The notes beneath the pieces are model-generated. The model ran no database searches and was not told the origin of the DNA. It saw nothing but the letters and a program-made list of their open reading frames with translations. From positions 310,001 through 374,000 of the forward strand of contig NZ_BCYY01000001.1 in assembly GCF_001598435.1 (NCBI RefSeq): DNA of 64,000 nucleotides, written 5' to 3'. The position numbers and the translations under genes are program-made. Below are positions 1-7,371 of this stretch, piece after piece. Source of the stretch: Sphingomonas pituitosa NBRC 102491 (lineage in GTDB: Bacteria; Pseudomonadota; Alphaproteobacteria; Sphingomonadales; Sphingomonadaceae). The stretch's first letter is position 1; every line of letters starts with the position of its first letter.

Positions 1-46
1 GTACCACCAGGCACCAGAGCGCGTAGAAAAAGCTGCGTGTCGCCAT
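1..46 (-). CDS. N-terminal fragment of a small, probably membrane protein (runs off the window)
   Basis: Only the first 15 codons are visible, reading MATRSFFYALWCLVV, and the gene continues past the left edge. The start codon overlaps the stop of the upstream DUF4178 gene as TGATG, so the two are almost certainly translationally coupled. The visible residues are hydrophobic and aromatic, as at the start of a membrane segment. DUF350 membrane proteins often accompany DUF4178 genes, so that is a reasonable guess, but there is too little sequence to assign a family. Confidence 0.45.
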   Translation of the reverse strand, partial: MATRSFFYALWCLVV

Positions 47-1365
47 CAGTCGTCTCCCGCTGGCGCGAAATCGCTTTCGCCCTTGCGTGCCTTTTCGAAA
101 TTGAGGTGCAGGATCAGCCCGATCAACCACGGCAAAGCGAGCAGGATAGCCGCGATCACCACGCTGGAGAGATAGAGCGTGCCCGTGCCCACCTGGACGG
201 CGATCTGGGGCTGGTTGGTTGGCTCCATCCAGCCGCCGTCCGGGTTGCCGGTGCCGAACTGGCTCCAGCGATTGCCCTTATAGTCGACGATCAGGTCATA
301 CTCGCCCGCAGGCACGCTGGCGATCGACACGTCGGAGTTCCGCGAACCTTCGCTCCATGCGCCATCGGAATCGGCCCCCTCATAGCGCTCCGCCGCGCCC
401 GATGCGGCATAGACTTGCTGGGTCTTGCGATCGACCAGACGGTAATCGAGATCGACCCAGCCATTTTCCAGGCGGGGCACGTCGGCGCGGATCTGGACCC
501 GCTGGTATCGGCCTGTCAGCGTGACAGGCCCCAGCCTTGCGGTCTGCTCGCGCCCATCCACCGCTACCGGCAGCACGCCGGAGGTCGTCCAGCGCGTTCC
601 CCCCAGAACGACGCACAGGATCAGCAGGAATGCGAGTGCCATGCCGCCGATCTTCGCACCTGCCAGCAACCATTCGCCCCAAGGCGAAGGCTGGTGCGGC
701 AAAGGCGGCCAGATTTTGCCCGATGGCGACACGCCGAACGCGCGGATCACGTCCTTCTCGGCAATCAACCGGTTGAGCGTCCAGCTCTCCTCGCGGTCAT
801 CGGCCTCGCGGGAGAGCATGAAGCCGGGGCGCACCCAATCGCCGGTCTTTACTTTCTCGCCGACAGCAACGCGCCAGTAGAATTCGCCGATGACGCGATC
901 AACCTGCGCCTCTCCGGCGAAAAATCGGGTGTAACCGGCGCCATCTAGCTCGTGTATTTCGTGCGTTCGCCGCACAGGTGTCCGCGTCAGCATCGTGCCG
1001 AAGCTCCAGCCGCCGCGTGCGTTCACCAGCCAGCGATAGCCGTGATAGGGATTGAACAGCAGATATTCGTCCCAGCGATACGCGCCGTTCTGCGAGCGCT
1101 GGAGCGTGCCGATCGCCTCCCATTCGATACCCTCCAGCGTACCGCGCGTACCGAGCGGGATTTCCAGGTGCGCCTGTGCCAGATGCGCCTGGGTGATCAG
1201 CTTCACCAGGCCATCGGTGGTTTCCAGGATGGAGCCGCAATATTGGCAGCCGACATGGACGGTATAGCCGGCCGCGCGCAGTTCGACGGTGCCGCCGCAA
1301 TTCGGGCACGAAAGCGCGCGGACCGCCGGGGCGGGCGCGGGTGCGAGGGGGACCTCAGGCTGCAT
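46..1365 (-). CDS. DUF4178 domain protein with N-terminal zinc ribbon and two membrane segments
   Basis: A 439-residue protein. After a Pro/Ala-rich start, Cys20-Cys23 and Cys40-Cys43 form a CPNC...CQYC zinc ribbon. A DUF4178-type beta-rich domain follows (roughly residues 60-230, with the pattern LEGIEWEAIGTLQRS and later WDEYLLFNPYHGYRWL). A hydrophobic segment lies near residues 235-258, then an extracytoplasmic-looking beta domain, then a second hydrophobic segment near 397-421. The function of DUF4178 is not established; such genes are often found with SPFH and DUF350 genes in membrane-stress or polyamine-linked operons. It overlaps the preceding small DUF4178 gene by 11 bases and is coupled to the next gene by TGATG, so this is an operon. 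Confidence 0.8.
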   Translation of the reverse strand: MQPEVPLAPAPAPAVRALSCPNCGGTVELRAAGYTVHVGCQYCGSILETTDGLVKLITQAHLAQAHLEIPLGTRGTLEGIEWEAIGTLQRSQNGAYRWDEYLLFNPYHGYRWLVNARGGWSFGTMLTRTPVRRTHEIHELDGAGYTRFFAGEAQVDRVIGEFYWRVAVGEKVKTGDWVRPGFMLSREADDREESWTLNRLIAEKDVIRAFGVSPSGKIWPPLPHQPSPWGEWLLAGAKIGGMALAFLLILCVVLGGTRWTTSGVLPVAVDGREQTARLGPVTLTGRYQRVQIRADVPRLENGWVDLDYRLVDRKTQQVYAASGAAERYEGADSDGAWSEGSRNSDVSIASVPAGEYDLIVDYKGNRWSQFGTGNPDGGWMEPTNQPQIAVQVGTGTLYLSSVVIAAILLALPWLIGLILHLNFEKARKGESDFAPAGDD

Positions 1366-2029
1366 AATCGGGCAGCGCCCATCCTTCGATCACCCGCATT
1401 CCGCGCGGCGCCAGTTCGGCGAGCGTGACGTAACGGCCCTGGTAGAAGCTCACGCGGGCGCCATCCCGCTGCAGATTGGCGCATTCGCCCGCGGCCCCGC
1501 GCAGATCGACGCTATAGACCCGCCAGCCGCTGGGTGCGGTGAACGGCAATTCGCCCTCGGCGGTGACACACAAGGCCCAGCGCGCGTCTGAGACGGTGAG
1601 CTTCCGACCATCGATCTGCACGTCGTGCCCCAGCTTCGGGGCCTCGCCTTTCATCACGTCTTTTACCGTTCTGGAGCGAACCTCGGCGAACGGGCGCTCG
1701 CGCAGCAGCATGAACTGGCCCATCGCCTCGCCCAGCCATGCCGTGCCGCCGTCCTCGAACAGCAGCAGCCACTCGTTCCAGGCACCGTCGGTCCAACTCC
1801 AGCGCACCCGGCCGATCACTTCGAACGACGCGCCGTCGTCGGTGCCGCGCATGCCGATCTGCACCGGGCTCACGTCGAACGGCAGCACGGCCGCGATCCC
1901 GAACTGGGCAATGCCGGCGTCGCTGCGCACCAGCATGGTGCGGCAGCTGTCGCACACCCGGCTGGGCAATGCAGGCGAGCGGAAGACGACATCGGCGCCG
2001 CAATGGGGACAGGGAAGATGCAGGCTCAT
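1355..2029 (-). CDS. small DUF4178 protein with zinc ribbon
   Basis: A 224-residue soluble protein starting MSLHLPCPHCG. Cys7/Cys10 and Cys26/Cys29 make a zinc ribbon, and the rest matches the DUF4178 pattern (for example FEVIGRVRWSW followed by WNEWLLLFEDG). The open frame extends further upstream, but that part lies inside the SPFH gene in another frame. The ATG at 2029 just after the SPFH stop codon, with the zinc ribbon immediately following, is the sensible start. It sits between the SPFH gene (7 bases upstream) and the larger DUF4178 gene (11-base overlap). Function unknown; I infer a shared complex with its neighbours. Confidence 0.8.
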   Translation of the reverse strand: MSLHLPCPHCGADVVFRSPALPSRVCDSCRTMLVRSDAGIAQFGIAAVLPFDVSPVQIGMRGTDDGASFEVIGRVRWSWTDGAWNEWLLLFEDGGTAWLGEAMGQFMLLRERPFAEVRSRTVKDVMKGEAPKLGHDVQIDGRKLTVSDARWALCVTAEGELPFTAPSGWRVYSVDLRGAAGECANLQRDGARVSFYQGRYVTLAELAPRGMRVIEGWALPDYAA

Positions 2030-2036
2030 CTCGGGT

Positions 2037-2906
2037 TCAGCGGATGCGACCGAGCAGTTCGGACTTCTTGGCGTCGAATTCCTGCTGGGTGATCGCACCG
2101 ATGGTGAGCAACCGGTGCAGCTTCTCGATCTGGGCGGTGGCGTCCTCCCCCGACGAGCCGGCAGCCGCCTGGAAGCGCGCCAAGGTGTCGACATCGCCCG
2201 CCACCCGCATCGCGCTGGCCTTGTCGAGCATGGCCTGCACCTCCTCGGGCAGCGACAGGCTCTCGATATAGAAACTGGTGCAGGCCAGCCCCCATTGCGC
2301 GAAGGCCGGGTCGATAGCGGATTTGAGCCGTTCCGACAGCGCCGCCTGGTTGGCGGCGAGATCGATGAATGCAATCTCGCCCGTCCCCAGCGCCGATGCG
2401 AGCGCAGTGCCGATCGCCGCGCGCAGCTGCGGCTCGATGTCGGCCACGGTCACCCGCTCCTGCGATCCCATCAGTTTCACCGCAAAGGCGGCCACCTGCT
2501 CGATGCGGAAGCTGTAGCTGCCAAAGGCGCGCACCCGCAGCGGGCCGAATTCCGGATCGCGCACGGCGATCGGCTGGGTCGTGCCCCATTTCCGCCCCGT
2601 CTGTTCCTTCTGGCTGAAGAAGGTGATGTCCGCCTTGAACGGGGATGCAAAGCCCTTGTCCCAGTTCAGCAGCGCGGTGAGCACGGGAAGGTTGCCGGTT
2701 TCCAGCGTATGCAGGCCCGGATGAAAGGCGTCGGCAAGCTGGCCTTCCCGGTGGAACAGGGCGATCTGGCCATCGCGCACCGTCAGCTGGGCGCCATTCT
2801 GGATGGCGCGCCCCTGCATCGGGTGCCGAACGGCAAGCGTGCCGGGCTCGTCAACCCAGTCGATCACGTCGACAAACTGCTTCGACAGAAACCCGAATAG
2901 CCCCAT
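2037..2906 (-). CDS. SPFH/band-7 domain protein with C-terminal SHOCT-like segment
   Basis: A 289-residue protein beginning MGLFGFLSKQFVDVIDW. The body is an SPFH (band-7) domain of the soluble 'virion core protein-like' type, with recognisable stretches such as GTTQPIAVRDPEFGPLRVRAFGSYSF and ERVTVADIEPQLRAAI. The last 30 residues (LHRLLTIGAITQQEFDAKKSELL) are a SHOCT-like helix pair, common in oligomerising proteins. A GTG one codon upstream is an alternative start; the ATG follows a GGGGGCAGG stretch. It heads the SPFH-DUF4178-DUF4178 series and lies 70 bases after rtcA on the same strand. A weak TTGTGT-N19-TATAGC promoter in that gap could let it be transcribed separately. Confidence 0.8.
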   Translation of the reverse strand: MGLFGFLSKQFVDVIDWVDEPGTLAVRHPMQGRAIQNGAQLTVRDGQIALFHREGQLADAFHPGLHTLETGNLPVLTALLNWDKGFASPFKADITFFSQKEQTGRKWGTTQPIAVRDPEFGPLRVRAFGSYSFRIEQVAAFAVKLMGSQERVTVADIEPQLRAAIGTALASALGTGEIAFIDLAANQAALSERLKSAIDPAFAQWGLACTSFYIESLSLPEEVQAMLDKASAMRVAGDVDTLARFQAAAGSSGEDATAQIEKLHRLLTIGAITQQEFDAKKSELLGRIR

Positions 2907-2976
2907 CACCTGCCCCCTATCCCACGCTATACGCGAAGCGCCGACGGCAACACAAGAAAGGGCGAGCCGCAGCGTT

Positions 2977-3993
2977 CTAGCCGCACCGGGCCCGATGGCA
3001 CCCGTTCGCTTGCTGCTCGAACGCCCAGCGCCGGCCGGTGAAGCGTTCGATGATGTCGCACGCGGTCAGCGCATGCTGGCTCGGCTTCACCGTGGTGAAG
3101 CTGCCGCCGCCGGCGAGCGCGAAGGGCAGCAGCAGCTGGTCCGCCAGATACGGCCCCGCGAACGCCTCCGACGCGAGGAACCCGGCCATGCGATGCGCCG
3201 CCGTCTTGGCGAGCGATTCCGCCGACACGCCCAGTCGACCGAAGCCGCTGACGATCTCGGTCGCGTGCTCGAATTCGGCTTCCAGCAACAGCACATTGCC
3301 CGGCCCCTGCTCATCGGGAAGCTGGTGCACGGCGAACGTGTCTTCCGGCCAATCGGGCAGCAGTCGGCGTGCCGTCGCAATCTCGCGTTCGACGATGTTG
3401 AACGGCAGTCCCGCGAACAACGCGGTGGCGGACACCGACCGAAGCGCGCCGCGATCGAGGCACTCGATCGGCGTCAGCGTGCCCGGCTGGATATCCACCT
3501 CGATCCGCCCGCCACCGCGCGGGTAGAAGCCGTGGCGCACCAGCCGCAAGTCGATCTGCGCGCCCATCCGTCGCAGCACCGGCACGAATGCCCTGGCGAC
3601 GAATTCGAACGGCGGCGCGAGCATATTGTGCGTGCCGCCTTCGAGCACGAGCCGCGATGGCCCGTCTGCCAGCAGCAGCGGCATCAGCAAGGTCTGGAGC
3701 ACCAGCCCCGTGCTGCCGGCAGTGCCGACCGCGAAACGATAGTCGCCCGGCACGACCTTGCCCGGCGTAAAGCTGAACTCGGCCGCACCGACCGCCACGC
3801 CCTCGCAGGCCGCCCCGCCGATCGCGCACGCGGCCTCGATCGCGGTGACGTGCTGGCGCATCAGCCCCGGCTTCTCGCGCTTGCCGCGCGCATTGGTGAT
3901 GCGGAACGGCTGGCCGGTGACGAGCGACAGCGCGCACGCATTGCGCACCACCTGCCCCCCGCCCTCGCCTTCCGATCCGTCGATGATGATCAT
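2977..3993 (-). CDS. rtcA: RNA 3'-terminal phosphate cyclase
   Basis: A 338-residue protein with the usual RtcA length. It converts an RNA 3'-phosphate to a 2',3'-cyclic phosphate using ATP through a covalent His-AMP intermediate. Visible hallmarks are the N-terminal GSEGEGGGQVVRNA motif (residues 6-19), the HYPRGGG-type segment (here HGFYPRGGGRIEVD) and the C-terminal SQHALTACDII, whose His307 is the expected adenylylated residue. The start ATG at 3993 follows a GAAGAAAT purine stretch. It lies 36 bases downstream of rtcB and belongs to the RtcR-controlled RNA-repair operon. The last residues (QQANGCHRARCG) are a short non-conserved tail. Confidence 0.96.
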   Translation of the reverse strand: MIIIDGSEGEGGGQVVRNACALSLVTGQPFRITNARGKREKPGLMRQHVTAIEAACAIGGAACEGVAVGAAEFSFTPGKVVPGDYRFAVGTAGSTGLVLQTLLMPLLLADGPSRLVLEGGTHNMLAPPFEFVARAFVPVLRRMGAQIDLRLVRHGFYPRGGGRIEVDIQPGTLTPIECLDRGALRSVSATALFAGLPFNIVEREIATARRLLPDWPEDTFAVHQLPDEQGPGNVLLLEAEFEHATEIVSGFGRLGVSAESLAKTAAHRMAGFLASEAFAGPYLADQLLLPFALAGGGSFTTVKPSQHALTACDIIERFTGRRWAFEQQANGCHRARCG

Positions 3994-4029
3994 GATATTT
4001 CTTCTTTCGTTGGCAATGCGCGCGAAGGG

Positions 4030-5253
4030 TTACCCCTTCACGCACACCACCTGCTTCAACGTATGGACGATCTCGACCAGATCGGCCTGGGCGGCCATCA
4101 CGGCTTCGATCGGCTTATAGGCCTTGGGCGTCTCGTCGATCACGCCTTCGTCCTTGCGGCAGGCGACGCCCGCCGTGTCGGCGATATGCTCGTCGAGCGT
4201 CACCAGCTTCTTGGCCGCGGTGCGCGACATCACGCGCCCCGCGCCGTGGCTGCAGCTGTCGAACGATTCCGGGTTGCCCAGCCCGCGCACGATGAACGAC
4301 TTGGCGCCCATCGAACCCGGGATGATGCCCAGCACGCCCTTCGCCGCGCGCACCGCCCCCTTGCGGGTGACCAGCACATTCTCGCCGAAATGGTTCTCGC
4401 GCGTCACATAATTGTGGTGGCAGTTCACCGCTTCCATCTCCGCATCGAACGGCTTGGCGATCTGCCCGCGCAACGCGGCGATGACGTTGGTCATCATCAT
4501 CCGCCGGTTGAGCGCGGCATAGTCCTGCGCCCAGCCGACCGCCTCGACATAATCGTCGAAATGGTCGGTCCCTTCCGGGAAATAGGCGAGGTCCTGATCG
4601 GGCAGGTTGATGTGCCATTTGCGCATATCCTGCTTCGCCAGTTCGATGAAGAACGTGCCGATCGCGTTGCCCACGCCGCGCGAGCCCGAATGGAGCATCA
4701 CCCATATCCGCTGCGCCTGGTCCAGGCACAGTTCGATGAAGTGGTTGCCCGTGCCGAGCGTGCCCAGATGCGTGAGGTTATTGGTGTTCTTCAGCCGGGG
4801 ATATTTGTCGGTGATCCGCTCGAAGCAGGCGGCAAGCGTTGCCCAGGCCTCGACGATCGCCGTCGGCGGCGCGCCCCACGATCCGTGATCGCGCTGCCCG
4901 CGCCCGACCGAACGCCCGTGCGGCACCGCCTGCTCGATCGCCGAACGGACGCCCTCGAGGTTGTCGGGCAGGTCGCTCGCCATCAGCGAGGTGCGCGCGG
5001 CCATCATGCCGCAGCCGATATCGACGCCCACCGCCGCCGGGATCACCGCGCCCTTGGTCGGGATCACCGATCCCACGGTCGCGCCGATGCCGACATGCAC
5101 GTCGGGCATCGCCGCCACGTGTTTGAACACGAACGGCATCTGCGCCGCGCGGGTAAGCTGGGCGCGCGCGCCATCTTCCACCGGCACGCCGCGCGTCCAC
5201 ATCTTGATCGGCACGCCGCCTTCGACGTGCTGATAGTCATAGCTCGTGGTCAT
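4030..5253 (-). CDS. rtcB: RNA-splicing ligase RtcB
   Basis: A 407-residue GTP-dependent RNA ligase that joins 2',3'-cyclic-phosphate or 3'-phosphate ends to 5'-OH ends. The metal and active-site motifs are all present: DVHVG near residues 51-55, VGVDIGCGM with Asp78 and Cys81, GTGNHF with Asn170/His171, HSGSRG with His188, NCHHNY with His279/His280, and SHGAGR with His336, the residue expected to be guanylylated. The start at 5253 is fixed by an ideal AAGGAGG (5259-5265) five bases upstream; the longer open frame runs back through the non-coding RNA array and is not coding. The gene sits directly after three Y-like RNAs and before rtcA. Confidence 0.97.
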   Translation of the reverse strand: MTTSYDYQHVEGGVPIKMWTRGVPVEDGARAQLTRAAQMPFVFKHVAAMPDVHVGIGATVGSVIPTKGAVIPAAVGVDIGCGMMAARTSLMASDLPDNLEGVRSAIEQAVPHGRSVGRGQRDHGSWGAPPTAIVEAWATLAACFERITDKYPRLKNTNNLTHLGTLGTGNHFIELCLDQAQRIWVMLHSGSRGVGNAIGTFFIELAKQDMRKWHINLPDQDLAYFPEGTDHFDDYVEAVGWAQDYAALNRRMMMTNVIAALRGQIAKPFDAEMEAVNCHHNYVTRENHFGENVLVTRKGAVRAAKGVLGIIPGSMGAKSFIVRGLGNPESFDSCSHGAGRVMSRTAAKKLVTLDEHIADTAGVACRKDEGVIDETPKAYKPIEAVMAAQADLVEIVHTLKQVVCVKG

Positions 5254-5278
5254 GCTGACCTCCTTGAATATCTTCCGG

Positions 5279-5405
5279 TGCCGGCGACGAGGCGTGGCGA
5301 GACATTTCCCTGAGCTATCCGGTTGCCCGGAGGCGGAGTTGGACCGCCGACCTCCCACACTGCTGCGGGTGCTCTGACCTGTAGTCCCGCCGGCATTCGC
5401 CAGCA
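5279..5405 (-). ncRNA. Y-like RNA copy 3, tRNA mimic permuted in the D-loop
   Basis: About 127 bases. The outer helix is TGCTGGCGA (5405-5397) with TCGCCGGCA (5287-5279), nine pairs with one G-U. The inner helix is GGCGGGAC (5391-5384) with GTCTCGCC (5303-5296). Inside lie, in order: D-stem 3' strand GAGC (5374-5371), A, an anticodon-like stem CCCGC/GTGGG with a 6-base loop, variable loop AGGTC, T-stem GGCGG/CCGCC with loop TCCAACT, a 5-bp acceptor-like hairpin TCCGG-GCAA-CCGGA, then TA and D-stem 5' strand GCTC (5315-5312). This is tRNA order opened inside the D-loop. The T-loop has C where tRNA has the second T. The RNA ends 14 bases before the rtcB ribosome site. The exact transcript ends are not known. 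Confidence 0.75.
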
Positions 5406-5410
5406 TTGTT

Positions 5411-5556
5411 CGTCACGGCGACGAGAACTGGAAAAGACTGCCCCAATGGGCCGGTGCTCTAACCAGACTGAGCTACCGCGCCTTTCGGCACGGGCGGGAG
5501 TTGAACCCGCGACCTCCGCATTAAAGATGTAGTCCTTCCCGGCATTCGCCGTGTCG
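5411..5556 (-). ncRNA. Y-like RNA copy 2, near-complete circularly permuted tRNA mimic
   Basis: About 146 bases. The outer helix is CACGGCGA (5553-5546) with TCGCCGTG (5421-5414), extended by C-G pairs past an A-A mismatch. The inner helix is GGGAAGGAC (5540-5532) with GTCTTTTCC (5438-5430). The enclosed domain reads: anticodon-arm 3' side, AGGTC variable loop, T-stem GCGGG/CCCGC with loop TTCAACT, acceptor 3' strand CCGTGCC (5493-5487), GAAA tetraloop, acceptor 5' strand GGCGCGG (5482-5476), TA, D-arm GCTC-AGTCTGGTTA-GAGC, A, anticodon-arm 5' side. All seven acceptor pairs form (one G-U). Canonical tRNA features T8, A14, G18G19, A21 and TTC are kept. The break is in the anticodon loop, where the arm merges into a helix CATTGGGG/CTTTAATG. 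Confidence 0.8.
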
Positions 5557-5564
5557 TTCGGTTG

Positions 5565-5712
5565 GGGTCGTGGCGACGAGAGCGGCGAGACGCGGCCCTT
5601 AAGCTACGTGTCGGCGGCGGGGTTCGAACCCGCATCTCCCGCTTGCGCGGGCGCTTTAACTCGTCGGGCCTTCTCTGGTGACATGTAGTCCCACCAGCAT
5701 TCGCCACGACCC
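5565..5712 (-). ncRNA. Y-like RNA copy 1, tRNA mimic permuted in the D-loop, acceptor stem reduced
   Basis: About 148 bases, starting 7 bases after the rsr stop codon. The outer helix is a perfect 12 pairs, GGGTCGTGGCGA (5712-5701) with TCGCCACGACCC (5576-5565). The inner helix is GGTGGGAC (5695-5688) with GTCTCGCC (5591-5584). Then come GGCCC/GGGCC (5670-5666 with 5598-5594), D-stem AAGC/GCTT, an anticodon-position hairpin CCCGC-GCAA-GCGGG (5651-5638) capped by a GNRA loop, AGAT, and T-stem GCGGG/CCCGC with loop TTCGAAC (5628-5622). Where an acceptor stem would be there is only CGCCGACACG before TA-GCTT. Bacterial Y RNAs (YrlA type) next to Ro60 genes are known tRNA mimics; this fits that class. 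Confidence 0.78.
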
Positions 5713-5718
5713 TGTTCC

Positions 5719-7266
5719 TTACACCTCCACCCCTTCAACGATGCTCACCCAGTCACGCGCGTCGCCGGCGGCGAAGCGTGCGATCCCGTCGAACACCGCA
5801 TCGGAGAAGCCCCCGATGTTGAGGATGTCCGCCCGGCTCTGCGCCTGCGTCGTGCCGTACGGCGCGATGTCGACGCAGACGAGCTTCGCCCCCGGGCAGC
5901 GCCGCTTCAGCCGATCCCATTCGCGCAGCGTCGCCGTGGCGCCGCCGCGCGTCGCATCGACCCAGGACTCGTTGTCCGAGACGATCACGACGAGATCGAC
6001 CTTCTCGCCGAGCATGTTCAGCAAGGCGAGCGGCGCCGAGACATTGGTGCCGCCCCCGCCCACCGCGGCAAGCTTCGCGGCATTCACCGCAACGCGCGCC
6101 TTGGGATCGAGCGTCAGCTGCACCACGCTCCGTTCGAACGGCAGCACCCGGGCATCGCGGTTGGTCCGCAGCATCGCCGCAGCGACCAACGCCGCAACAT
6201 CGATGCACCGCACCTTCGACGAAGCGCCCTTGCGGCCCCCCGTCGCCGGCGAGGCCATCGACCCCGACACGTCGGGGCAGACGACCACCCGGCCCGCCAC
6301 CGCCGGCACCCGCGCCAGCGATTGCTCAAGCGCATCCTCCAGTGCGGCCTGCACGGTCAGCGGCACGGCCTCGTCCGCCGCCGCCAGCGCCATCTGGAGC
6401 TGGTACGGCATCGGCTTCACCCGGGCGATCGCGGCGGGATCGCGCAGCCGTTCGGCCACCCGCCCCGTCACCCCTTCGACGTCGAACGCACCGTTGCGCG
6501 CCAGCGTGTTGAGGTTCATCCGCAGCGCCTGCCAGCCCATCGTCATGGCGAGCTCGCCCCACTGCGCGGCCGTCAGTTCGAAGGCAGTCAGCCATGCGAA
6601 CGGCACCGGCGGCAGCGGCCGCGAACGATCCGCCTTCCACGCCTCAAACGCGGCGATCTCCGCCGGCAACGCCAAGACGTCATAGGGCTTGCCGATCAGC
6701 CAGCCATAGAAAGCGCGCCGCTCGGCATCGGCCGGCTTGGGGTGCACCATCTTGACGATGTCGGCGAGGCTGGGGTCGTTGCCCGTCGCCGCGGCCATCA
6801 GGTCGCGGATCGAGGCGCGTTCCAGCCAGCCCTGCACCAGCCGCTTGGGCCGCGTGCCGAGCGAGGTCCGCCCGACCTGGCCGGAGCGCAGGATCTGCAC
6901 ATAGCTGCGCAGCATCCGGCCATTGTCGATCACGCGCCCGAAGACACGCACCGCCAAATCCGGCTCGGCGACCGTCAGATAGGCCGCGAGCAGCGCCGGC
7001 ATGTCCTTCATCGTGCCGCTGGTGCGGGCATAGACCGCCGCCTTGGCGACGAACGCCGGATCGCATGCCTGGGCAGCGGCAATCACATCGGCCAACTGCG
7101 CATCGGCAGAGGCATAGAAGGTATCGCTGAGCGTGCCGGTGGCGGCCAGCTGCGCGAGCTTCGCCTGCGGCCCATAGGCATAGGCCGGGGCGCCTTGGTG
7201 ATTGCGCGTATCGGCCGCCGGAAGCAGCTTCGCGATCGCCGAAGCGAAAAGACCCTTGTTTGCCAT
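5719..7266 (-). CDS. rsr: Ro60 orthologue Rsr (TROVE-VWA RNA-binding ring protein)
   Basis: A 515-residue protein. The first ~320 residues form a TROVE HEAT-repeat ring (patterns DPAFVAKAAVYARTSGTMKDMPALL and VKMVHPKP near 171-178). The C-terminal third is a VWA domain with an intact metal site DVSGS at 332-336. Ro60 proteins bind Y RNAs on the outer ring surface and misfolded RNA ends in the cavity, and can partner with exoribonucleases. I chose the ATG at 7266 because AAGGGA lies nine bases upstream; an ATG at 7272 is too close to it, and the in-frame codon at 7368 lies upstream of the predicted sigma-54 start site near 7361. It is first in the RNA-repair operon and is followed at once by three Y-like RNAs. 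Confidence 0.94.
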   Translation of the reverse strand: MANKGLFASAIAKLLPAADTRNHQGAPAYAYGPQAKLAQLAATGTLSDTFYASADAQLADVIAAAQACDPAFVAKAAVYARTSGTMKDMPALLAAYLTVAEPDLAVRVFGRVIDNGRMLRSYVQILRSGQVGRTSLGTRPKRLVQGWLERASIRDLMAAATGNDPSLADIVKMVHPKPADAERRAFYGWLIGKPYDVLALPAEIAAFEAWKADRSRPLPPVPFAWLTAFELTAAQWGELAMTMGWQALRMNLNTLARNGAFDVEGVTGRVAERLRDPAAIARVKPMPYQLQMALAAADEAVPLTVQAALEDALEQSLARVPAVAGRVVVCPDVSGSMASPATGGRKGASSKVRCIDVAALVAAAMLRTNRDARVLPFERSVVQLTLDPKARVAVNAAKLAAVGGGGTNVSAPLALLNMLGEKVDLVVIVSDNESWVDATRGGATATLREWDRLKRRCPGAKLVCVDIAPYGTTQAQSRADILNIGGFSDAVFDGIARFAAGDARDWVSIVEGVEV

Positions 7267-7371
7267 TGCCATCAATCCCTTCTGCGGATCGGGGGCGGCC
7301 AGCCTATTCCAGCCGCCCCGCTCTTCCGCGCTACCGGATCCAGGAAATGCCCGATCCGATGCCACCAACGT

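Noticed and set aside
5676-5697. Local hairpin CTGGTG...CACCAG in Y-like RNA copy 1
   Set aside because: It competes with the inner helix that covaries among all three copies; the covarying helix is better supported, though the hairpin could be an alternative fold.
5459-5707. Small open frames on both strands within the non-coding RNA block
   Set aside because: They cross conserved RNA helices, have no ribosome sites and resemble no protein.
5279-5712. Reading the three T-loop sequences as ordinary tRNA genes
   Set aside because: No copy has the linear order acceptor-D-anticodon-T-acceptor or an anticodon loop in the right place; the arms are permuted and enclosed by Y-type helices.
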